DNA of 32,304 nt from Spirochaetales bacterium (GCA_003245785.1 QKCE01000223.1:1-32304); one strand, 5' to 3'; shown: positions 1-7,937, counted from the stretch's first letter. Program-made: numbers and translations. The notes: a model not told the origin generated them from the letters alone.

Positions 1-2
1 AT

Positions 3-749
3 AACGACAAATACGACGACCTGGGCTATTCCTCCGCCGTGCTCGCGGGCTGCAAGGCCGCGGGGTCCGCCGCCTTCACCGGCGACGGCGTAAAGGACGA
101 GGTCTACGCCGGGTGCATCGGGGCGATAAAGGCCAACGGCGGCTTCGGAATCCCGACGATAAAGCCCTGGAACGAGGCGGAAGTCATCGCGAAGGCGAAG
201 GCCGCGGAAGCGGCCGGCGCCTTCGCCTTCGCCATGGACATAGACGCGGCGGGCCTCGCGTTCCTCGCGGCCCAGGGAAAGCCCGTCTCCCCCATGCCGG
301 TCGAGTCGCTCCGGCGCATCGCCGAATCCGTGGGCATTCCCTTCATCCTCAAGGGCGTAATGACCGCCGAGGGCGCGAAGAAGGCCCTCGAGGCGGGGGC
401 GGCGGGCATCGTGGTTTCCAATCACGGCGGCCGCGTCCTGGACGAAACCCCCGCGACCATAGAGGTTCTCCCCGAAATCGCCGAGGCGGTCGGCGGGAAG
501 CTCACGATCCTCATCGACGGCGGCTTCCGCTCGGGCCTGGACGCGTTCAAGGCCCTGGCCCTGGGCGCCGACGGGGTACTCATCGGCCGTCCCTTCGTCA
601 CCGCGGTGTACGGCGGCGGCGCGGAGGGCGCGGAACTCTACGTGCGCAAGATCGCGGCGGAACTCGCCGAGGCCATGCTCATGACCGGCGCCACGACCCT
701 CGCGCAAATAGACCGGCGAAAGGTCTCGATCCCCGATCGCGCGGACTGA
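3..749 (+). CDS. FMN-dependent alpha-hydroxy-acid oxidase/dehydrogenase (3' part)
   Basis: The reading frame is open from the window edge, so the N-terminal part is missing; about 248 residues are seen. It belongs to the FMN-dependent 2-hydroxyacid oxidase family (lactate oxidase, LldD, glycolate oxidase), TIM-barrel enzymes that oxidise L-lactate or similar acids to 2-oxoacids. The visible marks are the FMN lysine in ILKGV (near base 351), the active-site segment SNHGGR with its catalytic His (near base 423) and substrate-binding Arg, and the C-terminal FMN-phosphate segments IDGGFRSG and GADGVLIGRPF. Only 6 bases separate it from the sensor kinase downstream, so the two are probably co-transcribed. 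Substrate cannot be fixed from sequence; lactate is an inference from the pyruvate-type sensor and transporter that follow. FMN-dependent isopentenyl diphosphate isomerase is a related fold but lacks this SNHGGR context. Confidence 0.85.
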   Translation, partial: NDKYDDLGYSSAVLAGCKAAGSAAFTGDGVKDEVYAGCIGAIKANGGFGIPTIKPWNEAEVIAKAKAAEAAGAFAFAMDIDAAGLAFLAAQGKPVSPMPVESLRRIAESVGIPFILKGVMTAEGAKKALEAGAAGIVVSNHGGRVLDETPATIEVLPEIAEAVGGKLTILIDGGFRSGLDAFKALALGADGVLIGRPFVTAVYGGGAEGAELYVRKIAAELAEAMLMTGATTLAQIDRRKVSIPDRAD

Positions 750-755
750 CGTGCC

Positions 756-2432
756 ATGTTCGACCTGCTGATCAACCTGGTGAACCAGGGGGGGATGATC
801 GCGTTTTTCAGCTTCGTCTTCTCCAAGGTGAGGCTTTTCCGGAGAATTTCCTCGCAATCGCGCGTGTCCTTCCGGGACCGCGCGCTCGTCGTCCTCTTTT
901 TCGCGGGAATCGGGATCGTCGGAACGTATACGGGGGTTCCCGTGCGCGGGGCCCTGGCGAATACCCGGGTCGTGGGCGTGTTCGTCGGCGGGCTTCTCGG
1001 CGGCCCGGTAGTGGGAATCCTCGCGGGGATCATCGCCGGGGTTCACCGCTGGGCCATCGATATCGGCGGGTTCACCGCGTTCTCGTGCATGCTCTCCACG
1101 GTGGTCGAGGGCATCCTGTCGGCCCTTCTCTGGAGAGCCTTCCAGAAAAGCGCGAACAAATGGCTTTTCGCCGCCCTCTTCGGCGCCGCCGCCGAGGTCG
1201 CGCAAATGTTCATAATCCTCCTCACCGCCCGGCCCTTCTCCGAGGCGGTGGAACTGGTGCGACTCATCGGCGTGCCCATGGTTGTCGGCAACGGGATCGC
1301 GATCGGCATGTTCATCGCGATCGCCAACTCGCTCTTCCGCGAAAAGGAGGCAATCGCGGCCCGGCACGCCCAGAAGGTCCTCAGGATCGCCCAGGAGAGC
1401 CTGCCCTTTTTCCGCAAGGGCTTCACCGAGGCCACCGCCCGGGAGACCGCGAAGATAATCCTCCATCAGCTGAACCTCGCGGCGGTGTCCTTCACGGGTA
1501 CCGAGGCATGCCTGGTCCACGAGGGAATGGGCAGCGACCATCACTTTACCGGCCGGCCCCTGTCCCGGAGCCTGACCCGGCGCGCCCTCCGGGAAGAGCG
1601 GTTCCAGGTGGCCCGGGTCAAGTCGGATATCGACTGCGCCGACCCCGCGTGCCCCCTCAAGTCGGCGGTCATCGTGCCCCTCATCTCGGGGGACAAGACG
1701 ATCGGGACGCTCAAGCTGTACCGGAGCCGGGAATACGCGATCACCCGGGTGGACGAGGAAGTTGCCGCCGGGCTCGCCTCCCTCTTTTCCCTTCAGCTGG
1801 AGATAAGCCGGCTCGAGGAACAGTCGCGCCTCCTCAATCGCGCGGAGCTCAAGGCCCTGCAGTCCCAGATCAACCCGCACTTCCTCTTCAACGCGCTCAA
1901 TACGGTTTCCTCCTTCATTCGGACCAAGCCGGAGAAGGCGAGGGAACTCCTCCTCGACCTGAGCGACTATTACCGGTGCCGGCTCCACGAGCCGGACGCG
2001 TTCATTCCCCTCGCCCGGGAACTGGAGCATATCCGGACCTACCTGGAAATCGAGAAGGCCCGTTTCGACGACCGGCTCACCGTGCGGTATCCCGAGGGGG
2101 ATATCCCCGCGATAACCGTGCCGCCCCTCATACTCCAGCCCCTCGTCGAGAACGCGGTGAAGCACGGGATCGGGAACAGCGTGAAGGGCGGCGTGGTGAC
2201 CATCGCGGTGGAACGGAAAAAAGAGGGAACCCATATACGGGTCGAGGACGACGGCGTCGGCATGGAATCCCGGAAGGCGGCCGCGCTGCTCCACGAGGGC
2301 AAGTGCGCGAGCATCGGGCTCATGAACGTGCACAGCCGGCTGGTCAACGCCTACGGCCCGTCGGCGGGACTCAAGATCAGCAGCAAGAAAGACAGGGGGA
2401 CTACCGTATGCATGACCATACCCTCCGCGTAG
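756..2432 (+). CDS. LytS-family membrane sensor histidine kinase (BtsS/YpdA-like)
   Basis: This 558-residue kinase has the LytS layout. Several hydrophobic segments in residues 1-195 match a 5TM-LYT type sensor. A GAF-like region (about 215-350) contains the family's Cys-rich CADPACPLKSA segment. A HisKA_LytS-type domain carries the phospho-acceptor His375 in QINPHFLFN, and an HATPase domain has N467 in VENAVKHG and a DDGVG box at 498-502. LytS relatives in E. coli (BtsS, YpdA) sense extracellular pyruvate. The ATG at 756 sits 6 bases after the oxidase stop, with no strong ribosome site of its own, suggesting coupling. The LytTR partner gene overlaps its 3' end by 25 bases. Pyruvate or lactate as ligand is inferred from the neighbouring oxidase and CstA transporter. 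Confidence 0.9.
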   Translation: MFDLLINLVNQGGMIAFFSFVFSKVRLFRRISSQSRVSFRDRALVVLFFAGIGIVGTYTGVPVRGALANTRVVGVFVGGLLGGPVVGILAGIIAGVHRWAIDIGGFTAFSCMLSTVVEGILSALLWRAFQKSANKWLFAALFGAAAEVAQMFIILLTARPFSEAVELVRLIGVPMVVGNGIAIGMFIAIANSLFREKEAIAARHAQKVLRIAQESLPFFRKGFTEATARETAKIILHQLNLAAVSFTGTEACLVHEGMGSDHHFTGRPLSRSLTRRALREERFQVARVKSDIDCADPACPLKSAVIVPLISGDKTIGTLKLYRSREYAITRVDEEVAAGLASLFSLQLEISRLEEQSRLLNRAELKALQSQINPHFLFNALNTVSSFIRTKPEKARELLLDLSDYYRCRLHEPDAFIPLARELEHIRTYLEIEKARFDDRLTVRYPEGDIPAITVPPLILQPLVENAVKHGIGNSVKGGVVTIAVERKKEGTHIRVEDDGVGMESRKAAALLHEGKCASIGLMNVHSRLVNAYGPSAGLKISSKKDRGTTVCMTIPSA

Positions 2433-3187
2433 TCATCGCCGAGGACGAGGCCCCCGCCAGGGAAGAACTGCGCCATCTCCTCGAGCGGCGCGGCGGCGTG
2501 GAACTGGCGGGCATGGCGGGCGACGGGACCGTGGCCCTCGAGATGATCCGCCGCGAAAAGCCCGACGTAGTGCTCCTGGACGTGGAGATGCCGGGCCTGA
2601 GCGGGCTGGACGTGGCGAAGACCGTCCTCGACGAGCGCCTATCCCCCCGCATCATTTTCACCACCGCCTACGACCGCTTCGCCGTCGACGCCTTCGAGGT
2701 CGACGCGGTGGATTACCTTTTGAAGCCCGTCCGGCGGGAAAAGCTGGACCGCGCCCTGGACCGGGCGGGGGGAGAAATTTCCGCCTCCTCCAATAATCGC
2801 GGGAACTTCGCGGCCGGTCCCGCCGAGCCGGAGCCGCGGAGGGGCAGGGACGCGCCGTCGCGGTTTCTCTCGGTCTTCCGGGGCGAACGGATCATTCCCC
2901 TCAAGATCGCGTCCATCCATTTCGCCGAGGCGAGGGGCCGCTTCGTCTGGGTCACCACCGACGAGGGAGACTTCGAGACGTCCCTCAGCTTTCACGAGGC
3001 GGAAACCCGGCTCCCGGAGCCGGAATTCTTTTGCTGCCACCGTTCCTTCATCATCCGCCCGGAATCGGTGGAATCCATCGACCTCTGGGTAAACTGCAGT
3101 TACCGCCTGAAAATGCGCGGGTCCGACGTCCCCGTGCCCGTGAGCCGAAGCCGCAAGGAGGCGTTTCAGGCCCTCATGGGCCTGTGA
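2408..3187 (+). CDS. LytTR-family response regulator (BtsR/YpdB-like)
   Basis: This is a 259-residue regulator with an N-terminal receiver domain and a C-terminal LytTR DNA-binding domain. The receiver (about 7-120) shows the acidic pocket EDE near residue 12, phospho-acceptor Asp58 in LLDVEMPG, the TTAYD switch region and Lys106 in LLKP. A low-conservation linker rich in Pro, Glu and Arg (about 122-150) leads to the LytTR domain (about 153-255), with the typical CHRSFIIRPESV segment. The ATG at 2408 was chosen because it has an AGGGGGA ribosome site 6 bases upstream and leads directly into the receiver fold. It overlaps the kinase gene by 25 bases, as expected for a cognate pair. A likely target site lies just downstream, in front of the CstA gene. 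Confidence 0.92.
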   Translation: MHDHTLRVVIAEDEAPAREELRHLLERRGGVELAGMAGDGTVALEMIRREKPDVVLLDVEMPGLSGLDVAKTVLDERLSPRIIFTTAYDRFAVDAFEVDAVDYLLKPVRREKLDRALDRAGGEISASSNNRGNFAAGPAEPEPRRGRDAPSRFLSVFRGERIIPLKIASIHFAEARGRFVWVTTDEGDFETSLSFHEAETRLPEPEFFCCHRSFIIRPESVESIDLWVNCSYRLKMRGSDVPVPVSRSRKEAFQALMGL

Positions 3188-3215
3188 CGGAACCCGGGGC
3201 GCGGACCCCGGCCGT

Positions 3216-3244
3216 ACCGTTCATGCGCGATTTTTTACCGTCCA
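3216..3244 (+). promoter_or_regulatory. Candidate LytTR (BtsR-type) operator upstream of cstA
   Basis: Two direct 8-mers, ACCGTTCA (3216-3223) and ACCGTCCA (3237-3244), are separated by 13 bases. Their start-to-start distance is 21 bases, or two helical turns. The wider 12-mers at 3215-3226 and 3236-3247 differ at one base. From memory, the E. coli BtsR site is ACC(G/A)CT(C/T)A-N13-ACC(G/A)CT(C/T)A, which these match at 7/8 and 6/8 positions with the same spacer. It lies about 70 bases before the transporter start, in the gap after the regulator gene. No good sigma-70 promoter is visible nearby, as is common for activator-dependent promoters. Confidence 0.65.
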
Positions 3245-3311
3245 TGCCGGGCGCCCCACGCCGCCGCGGCGCCATGCCATGCTTCGCCGATAAATCACAT
3301 CGGAGGAAAGT

Positions 3312-4745
3312 ATGGTTAGTTTTCTCGGTTCTCTCGCCCTGCTCGTCGTCGGGTATCTCGTCTACGGCAAAATAGTGGACAAGATCTTCGGCGCCGACTC
3401 GTCCCGGCCCACGCCCGCGGTGCAGCTCAACGACGGGATCGATTACGTGCCCCTCAAGTGGTACAAGATCTACCTGATCCAGTTCCTCAACATCGCCGGC
3501 CTCGGCCCCATTTTCGGCGCCATCCTGGGCGCCCTCTACGGTCCCGCGGCCTTCCTCTGGATCGTCCTGGGCACCATTTTCGCGGGGGGCGTGCACGATT
3601 ACTTCTCGGGCATGCTTTCCGTGCGCCATGACGGCAAGAGCGTCCCGGAGATCGTGGGCCTCTACCTGGGCGACAAGATGCGGATGGTCATGCGGGTGTT
3701 CTCCGTGATCCTCCTCGTGCTCGTGGGCACCGTCTTCATGGCAGGCCCCGCCGGGCTCCTCGCCAACCTCGGCTTTACCGGCGCCTTCGCCAACAAGTGG
3801 GTATGGCTCGCCATCATCCTGGTCTATTATTTCATCGCCACCGTGCTCCCCATCGACAAGCTGATCGGGCGGATATATCCCCTGTTCGGCGCGGTGCTCC
3901 TCTTTATGGCGGTCGGTATCGGCGGCGTGCTGATCTTCGGACGCATGGACATCCCCGAAATCCGGCTGGTCAACATGCATCCCGGCCATCTCCCCCTGTG
4001 GCCCATGCTGTTCATCACCATCGCCTGCGGCGCGATTTCCGGCTTCCACTCCACCCAGTCCCCCCTTATGGCGCGCTGCCTTCCCGACGAGAAATACGGC
4101 CGCAGGGTCTTCTACGGCGCCATGGTAGGCGAGGGCGTCGTCGCGCTCATCTGGGCCGCCGCCGCCATGACCTTCTTCCCGAACGGCATCGCCGGGCTTC
4201 AGGAAGTCGTGAAGGCCGGGGGCACCGGGCTCGTGGTCAACAAGATCTCCATCGGCATGCTCGGCTCGATCGGCGGATTGCTGGCAATCCTCGGCGTCAT
4301 CGCCGCGCCCATCACCTCGGGCGACACGGCCTTCCGCTCGGTTCGCCTCACCATCGCCGACGCGGTCGGCATCAAGCAGGACAAGATCAAGAACCGCCTG
4401 CTCCTCGCCGTCCCGGTGTTCGCCATCGGCCTCGCCCTGAACTTCGTCGACTTCACCGTCATCTGGAGATACTTCGCCTGGTCGAACCAAACCCTGGCGA
4501 CCATCGTGCTCTGGGCCGCCGCGATGTACCTGGCGTCCAGGAAGCAGTTCCACTGGATCGCCACCGTCCCGGCGACCTTCATGACCGCCGTGTGCACGAC
4601 CTATATCATGATCGCCCCCGAGGGCTTCAAGCTCTCCACCGCGGTTTCGTACCCCGTGGGTATCACCGTTGCGGCGCTCCTCTTCGGGCTGTTCATGTTC
4701 AAGGCCCTCAAGAAAAAAGACGGCGCGATGGAAGAAGCGGCGTAA
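3312..4745 (+). CDS. cstA: CstA-family carbon-starvation transporter (pyruvate/peptide uptake type)
   Basis: This 477-residue polytopic membrane protein has about a dozen hydrophobic segments and clear CstA-family sequence: LNIAGLGPIFGAILGALYGP near residue 60, GGVHDYFSGM near 95 and ISGFHSTQSPLMARCL near 245. E. coli CstA and BtsT are about 700 residues; this shorter form lacks much of the C-terminal region but keeps the core fold. E. coli relatives import pyruvate, and CstA has also been linked to peptide use. A GGAGGAAAG ribosome site lies immediately before the ATG. The gene follows the LytS/LytTR pair, with a candidate regulator site in the 124-base gap, mirroring BtsSR control of btsT. 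A strong terminator follows. Substrate is inferred. Confidence 0.9.
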   Translation: MVSFLGSLALLVVGYLVYGKIVDKIFGADSSRPTPAVQLNDGIDYVPLKWYKIYLIQFLNIAGLGPIFGAILGALYGPAAFLWIVLGTIFAGGVHDYFSGMLSVRHDGKSVPEIVGLYLGDKMRMVMRVFSVILLVLVGTVFMAGPAGLLANLGFTGAFANKWVWLAIILVYYFIATVLPIDKLIGRIYPLFGAVLLFMAVGIGGVLIFGRMDIPEIRLVNMHPGHLPLWPMLFITIACGAISGFHSTQSPLMARCLPDEKYGRRVFYGAMVGEGVVALIWAAAAMTFFPNGIAGLQEVVKAGGTGLVVNKISIGMLGSIGGLLAILGVIAAPITSGDTAFRSVRLTIADAVGIKQDKIKNRLLLAVPVFAIGLALNFVDFTVIWRYFAWSNQTLATIVLWAAAMYLASRKQFHWIATVPATFMTAVCTTYIMIAPEGFKLSTAVSYPVGITVAALLFGLFMFKALKKKDGAMEEAA

Positions 4746-4771
4746 TGTAAGCTTCGCTTTCGCCGCGTACG

Positions 4772-4806
4772 GGCCCGGGGAGAATTCTCCCCGGGCCTTT
4801 CTTTTT
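4772..4806 (+). terminator. Rho-independent terminator after cstA
   Basis: A perfect 26-base palindrome (4772-4797; arms GGCCCGGGGAGAA and TTCTCCCCGGGCC) starts 26 bases after the cstA stop and is followed by TTTCTTTTT. It is the clearest intrinsic terminator in the window and closes the oxidase-sensor-transporter unit. Confidence 0.9.
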
Positions 4807-4879
4807 ACAGAGCCTTTACGTTCCCGTAACAACGTTAACGCGCCCGCGGGGTACCTTTATGACAACAAAAGGAGACCCC

Positions 4880-6355
4880 ATGAAAACCATTTCACGCCTT
4901 GCCCTCGCGGGCCTTATTCTCGTCGCGGCCACCGCCGCCCTTCCCCTTTACGCCGATACCGCCTCGACGGGCGTCGCCGCGACCACCGGTTCCGTAATGC
5001 CCCCTCCCAACGGCACGCCCCCCGACGGCGTACCGCCGGACGGAACCCCTCCCGGCCCGCCCCCCGGCGGTTTCGGCCAGGGCGGACCCGGCGGCCCCGG
5101 CGGACCCGGAGGAATGCCCGGCGAACCCGGAGCAGGCGGCCCCGGCATGAACGCCCAGGCGCCCGAAACACTCGCGGCGACGAAAACCGTCACGGGTACC
5201 TCCGAGACCCTGAGCGGCCAAACCCTCGTGGCGACCGCCGCGGATACCTCGGTCGTCTACGCGGCCGACAAGGCCGCCCTTACGCTGAATGACGTTACCC
5301 TGAAGAAAACCGGCGGGGATACGAGCTCCGACGACGCGAGCAACTTCTACGGCCAGAACGCGGGCCTCGTGGCGGCCGCCGCCTCGACCGTGACCGCGAA
5401 GAACCTCGTCGTGGAAACCGCCGCGGAGGGCGCGAACGCCGTCTTCTCCACCGGCGAAGGCTCGAAGATCACCATAGACGGAATTACGATAAAGACGACG
5501 AAAAACTCTTCCCGGGGGCTCGACGCCACCTGGGGCGGCACGGTCATCGCGACGAACGCGAAGATCGAGACCCTGGGCGCCCATTGCGCGGCCCTGGCGA
5601 CCGACCGCGGCGAGGGCACCGTGACCGTGACGAATTCCTCCGGCAAGACCGCCGGCGAAGGCTCCCCCGGCATCTACTCCACCGGCGCGATCACCGCGAC
5701 CAAGTCCTCCTTCGTCGCGACCGGCTCCGAGGCCGCCGTCATCGAGGGCAAGAACTCCATCGTCCTCGTCGACACGGACATTTCCGGCGCGGTAACCGCC
5801 GGCGTCATGGTGTACCAGAGCTTCTCCGGCGACGCCGGGATCGGTACGGGAACCTTCACCATGACCCGCGGTACCCTCACGGCGAAAGCGGGCCCGCTCT
5901 TTTACTCCACCAATACCGACGCGGTGATCAACCTCGAGTCGGTCACCCTCAAGGGTTCCTCCGGCGTGTTACTCGCCGCCTCGGCGGACCGCTGGGGCAC
6001 CGCCGGCTCGAACGGGGCCACCGTGAAGTTCAACGCGAAAAAGCAGGCCCTCGAGGGAACGGTCTCCGCCGATTCGGTGAGCGCCCTCTCCCTGGCCCTG
6101 ACCGACTCTTCCTCCTGGACCGGGGCCGTTTCCGGAAACTCCGGAGCGGTGAACCTTTCGCTGGACGCGTCTTCCTCCTGGAACGTCACCGCGGACTGCG
6201 TCCTTACGGCCTTCGTCGACGCGGACACGACCTTCGCGAACGTGAAGTCGAACGGGCACACGGTAATCTACGACGCCTCGGCCGCCGCGAACGCGTCCCT
6301 CGCCGGCAAGACCTACGCCCTGCCCGGCGGCGGAAAGCTGATGCCGGCGATGTGA
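4880..6355 (+). CDS. Exported beta-helix-like protein with Pro/Gly-rich linker
   Basis: This is a 491-residue predicted secreted protein. The start at 4880 is preferred to an in-frame ATG at 4859 because AAAGGAG lies 5 bases upstream of it and it begins directly with a signal peptide (about 1-25, ending LPLYA). Next comes a low-complexity linker (about 36-90) rich in PPDG, PPG and GGPGG. After about residue 100 the protein consists of short Thr/Ser/Ala/Val-rich strands with repeated phrases such as TLNDVTLKK, KITIDGITIK and AVINLESVTLK. This is the pattern of right-handed beta-helix (pectin-lyase-like) surface proteins. No catalytic residues or membrane anchor are evident. Adhesin, matrix protein or carbohydrate-binding roles are all possible. 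It is a single-gene unit between a terminator and a stem-loop. Confidence 0.7.
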   Translation: MKTISRLALAGLILVAATAALPLYADTASTGVAATTGSVMPPPNGTPPDGVPPDGTPPGPPPGGFGQGGPGGPGGPGGMPGEPGAGGPGMNAQAPETLAATKTVTGTSETLSGQTLVATAADTSVVYAADKAALTLNDVTLKKTGGDTSSDDASNFYGQNAGLVAAAASTVTAKNLVVETAAEGANAVFSTGEGSKITIDGITIKTTKNSSRGLDATWGGTVIATNAKIETLGAHCAALATDRGEGTVTVTNSSGKTAGEGSPGIYSTGAITATKSSFVATGSEAAVIEGKNSIVLVDTDISGAVTAGVMVYQSFSGDAGIGTGTFTMTRGTLTAKAGPLFYSTNTDAVINLESVTLKGSSGVLLAASADRWGTAGSNGATVKFNAKKQALEGTVSADSVSALSLALTDSSSWTGAVSGNSGAVNLSLDASSSWNVTADCVLTAFVDADTTFANVKSNGHTVIYDASAAANASLAGKTYALPGGGKLMPAM

Positions 6356-6390
6356 GCCGGTCCGCGACTTTCTCGCGACTGAAATATCCA

Positions 6391-6420
6391 ATAACCGGGC
6401 GGGGTATTCCGCCCGGTTAT
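6391..6420 (+). terminator. Stem-loop after the beta-helix gene
   Basis: A perfect 12-bp stem (ATAACCGGGCGG at 6391-6402 with CCGCCCGGTTAT at 6409-6420) has a 6-base loop and lies 36 bases after the stop codon. There is no T-run on the + side, so it may act as a weak terminator or an mRNA-stabilising hairpin. It ends 17 bases before the next start codon. Confidence 0.5.
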
Positions 6421-6437
6421 GCGGTATCCTGTGAGTC

Positions 6438-7169
6438 ATGGAAAACCGTAACGAACCGAACGGCCGAATCACGGTATATATCGCGGGGGACTCCACCGCC
6501 GCGAACAAGGAAGCGGACAAGCGTCCCGAAACCGGCTGGGGCGAAGCCTTCCCCGCCCTCGTCGGGCCCGGCATCATGGTCGACAACCGCGCCATGAACG
6601 GCCGCAGTACCCGCACCTTCATCGCCGAAGGTCGCCTCGACTCCATCGCCTCGACCATCCGGCGGGGCGATTACCTTTTCATCCAGTTCGGGCACAACGA
6701 CTCGAAAACCGACAGCGAACGGTATACGGACCCGGAAACCGAATACCCGGCGAACCTCCTTCGCTACGTCGAAGCCGCCCGCTCGGCCGGGGCCGTACCG
6801 GTCCTTCTCTCCCCGGTGGTCCGCCGCCACTTCGACGACAACGGCGCCTTGAAGGACACCCACGGGCCCTACCTCGCCTCGGTAAAGCGCCTTGCCGCGC
6901 GACGCGGGCTTCCCCTCCTCGACATGGAGGCCCGGACCCGGGAACTGCTCGCGTCCCTCGGCCCCGAAGCCTCGAAAAAGCTCTTCCTCCATCTCGCGCC
7001 CGGGGAAAACCCGAACTACCCGGAGGGCATCGCCGACGACACCCATGCCTCGCCCCTGGGCGCGGAACGGGTGGCCGCCCTCGTGGCCGACGAGTTGCTC
7101 CGCCTGGCCCCCCGATTCCCGGAACTCGGGCCCCTCGCCCGGGCCATCCGGGAAACGCGCGCGGGGTAA
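6438..7169 (+). CDS. SGNH/GDSL hydrolase, rhamnogalacturonan acetylesterase-like
   Basis: This is a 243-residue SGNH-fold esterase resembling carbohydrate esterase family 12 (RGAE, YesT). The four SGNH blocks are visible: IAGDST with nucleophile Ser19, the oxyanion Gly in MNGRST (54-58), FGHND with Asn87, and DDTH carrying Asp200 and His203. The family removes acetyl groups from pectin or other polysaccharides. There is no signal peptide, so the enzyme would act in the cytoplasm on imported oligosaccharides unless exported by an unusual route. The start codon has only a weak GTGAG ribosome site, and a TATCCT hexamer ends 8 bases before the ATG. The last codons run into a 40-bp tandem repeat. 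Lipase or other GDSL activities cannot be excluded. Confidence 0.83.
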   Translation: MENRNEPNGRITVYIAGDSTAANKEADKRPETGWGEAFPALVGPGIMVDNRAMNGRSTRTFIAEGRLDSIASTIRRGDYLFIQFGHNDSKTDSERYTDPETEYPANLLRYVEAARSAGAVPVLLSPVVRRHFDDNGALKDTHGPYLASVKRLAARRGLPLLDMEARTRELLASLGPEASKKLFLHLAPGENPNYPEGIADDTHASPLGAERVAALVADELLRLAPRFPELGPLARAIRETRAG

Positions 7170-7255
7170 CCGGCTGACGGATCGGGGCGTAACCGGGCGC
7201 GCGGGGTAACCGACTGACGGACCGGGGCGTAACCGGGCGCGCGGGGTAACCGGCT
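7157..7255. repeat. 40-bp direct tandem repeat (about 2.5 copies)
   Basis: Units 7161-7200 and 7201-7240 are nearly identical (2 differences in 40 bases), a third partial copy covers 7241-7255, and GCGC before the first unit continues the match. Each unit holds CGGGGTAACCG. The first copy includes the stop codon of the esterase gene. The period is not a multiple of three and later copies are non-coding. The rest of the gap up to psiE (7256-7362) shows nothing definite. Confidence 0.9.
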
Positions 7256-7362
7256 GCCCGCGCGCGACGAACCCCGGCATGCGGCCGAACCTACCGATTT
7301 CCGCCTTGCGCAAACCCCCGAAATGCACCATTCTGTAAGTCAAGCAAGGAGTAGCACCGCCC

Positions 7363-7761
7363 ATGGATCACCGAGGACCCTTTCCCAAGACAACCGCCGC
7401 CATCTTCCGCTGGGCCGAAACCGTCGGCGTGTTCATCGTCTTTGCCGCCACCCTCGTGTCCCTTGCCCTGGCCCTCTGGCGCATGGTCAACGAGCGTTCC
7501 TTCGCCCTCGAGGAAATACTGCTCCTTTTCGTATATCTGGAAGTCATCGCCATGATCGGCATCTACGCCCAATCCCATCGGGTCCCGGTCCGCTACCCGG
7601 TCTACATCGCCATCACGGCCCTCGCGCGGTACCTCGTCCTCTCCTCGAAAACCCTCTCGGCCCTCGAAATCGCCTTCGTGTCCCTCGCGATCCTGGCCCT
7701 CGCCGGGGCGGTCTTCACCCTTCGCTTTTGCGAAAGCCGGTTCCAGACCGACGACGACTAA
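7363..7761 (+). CDS. psiE: PsiE-family phosphate-starvation-inducible membrane protein
   Basis: This 132-residue protein has four hydrophobic segments (about 18-40, 48-66, 76-92 and 98-120). The central stretch, EEILLLFVYLEVIAMIG followed by VPVRYPVYIAITALARYLVL, matches the conserved core of the PsiE family (Pfam PF06146), including the aromatic/Glu motif in the second helix and the RY-VYI-ITA-AR motif in the third. In E. coli, psiE is induced by phosphate starvation and its molecular function is unknown. AAGGAG lies about 12 bases before the ATG. No Pho box was recognised. The gene stands alone between the 40-bp repeat upstream and a GC-rich structured gap downstream. Confidence 0.85.
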   Translation: MDHRGPFPKTTAAIFRWAETVGVFIVFAATLVSLALALWRMVNERSFALEEILLLFVYLEVIAMIGIYAQSHRVPVRYPVYIAITALARYLVLSSKTLSALEIAFVSLAILALAGAVFTLRFCESRFQTDDD

Positions 7762-7798
7762 ACGATCGAGTGGGGGGGGCGCAGCCGCTTCCTTTCCT

Positions 7799-7810
7799 TC
7801 GGTTACCCCG
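7799..7810 (-). repeat. Inverted 12-bp copy of the tandem-repeat core
   Basis: TCGGTTACCCCG is the exact reverse complement of CGGGGTAACCGA at 7202-7213 inside the 40-bp repeat. psiE therefore lies between inverted copies of this word. The surrounding gap (7762-7907) also has a G8 run at 7772-7779, two C7 runs and a GCCCC-TTC-GGGGC hairpin (7853-7865) that might terminate psiE. Confidence 0.6.
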
Positions 7811-7907
7811 CTTGTCCGCAAGTCCAAAACACGCGGCCCCCCCTGGCTCCACGCCCCTTCGGGGCCTTCCGCCACCCCCCCGTCCAGGATCCGAAGATTC
7901 CCTTTCC

Positions 7908-7936
7908 TTGAGCATTCCGGCCGCCCGGCGTATACT
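7908..7936 (+). promoter_or_regulatory. Sigma-70-type promoter for the GH115-like gene
   Basis: TTGAGC (7908-7913) and TATACT (7931-7936) are separated by exactly 17 bases. Transcription would start near 7943, about 90 bases before the glycosidase ATG. A repeated GGAAATT element around an AATTCCGG core in the leader could be an operator, but this is weak. Confidence 0.7.
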
Positions 7937-7937
7937 C

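Noticed and set aside
3174-4832. Long open frame on the minus strand opposite cstA
   Set aside because: It is an antisense shadow in GC-rich DNA. The product is a charged His/Asp/Gly mixture with no domain, whereas the + strand frame is clearly CstA.
7157-7255. CRISPR array
   Set aside because: The repeats are directly adjacent with no unique spacers, there are fewer than three units and no cas genes.
7772-7779. Phase-variable G8 tract
   Set aside because: It lies in a non-coding gap after psiE and not between promoter elements, so slippage would have no evident effect.
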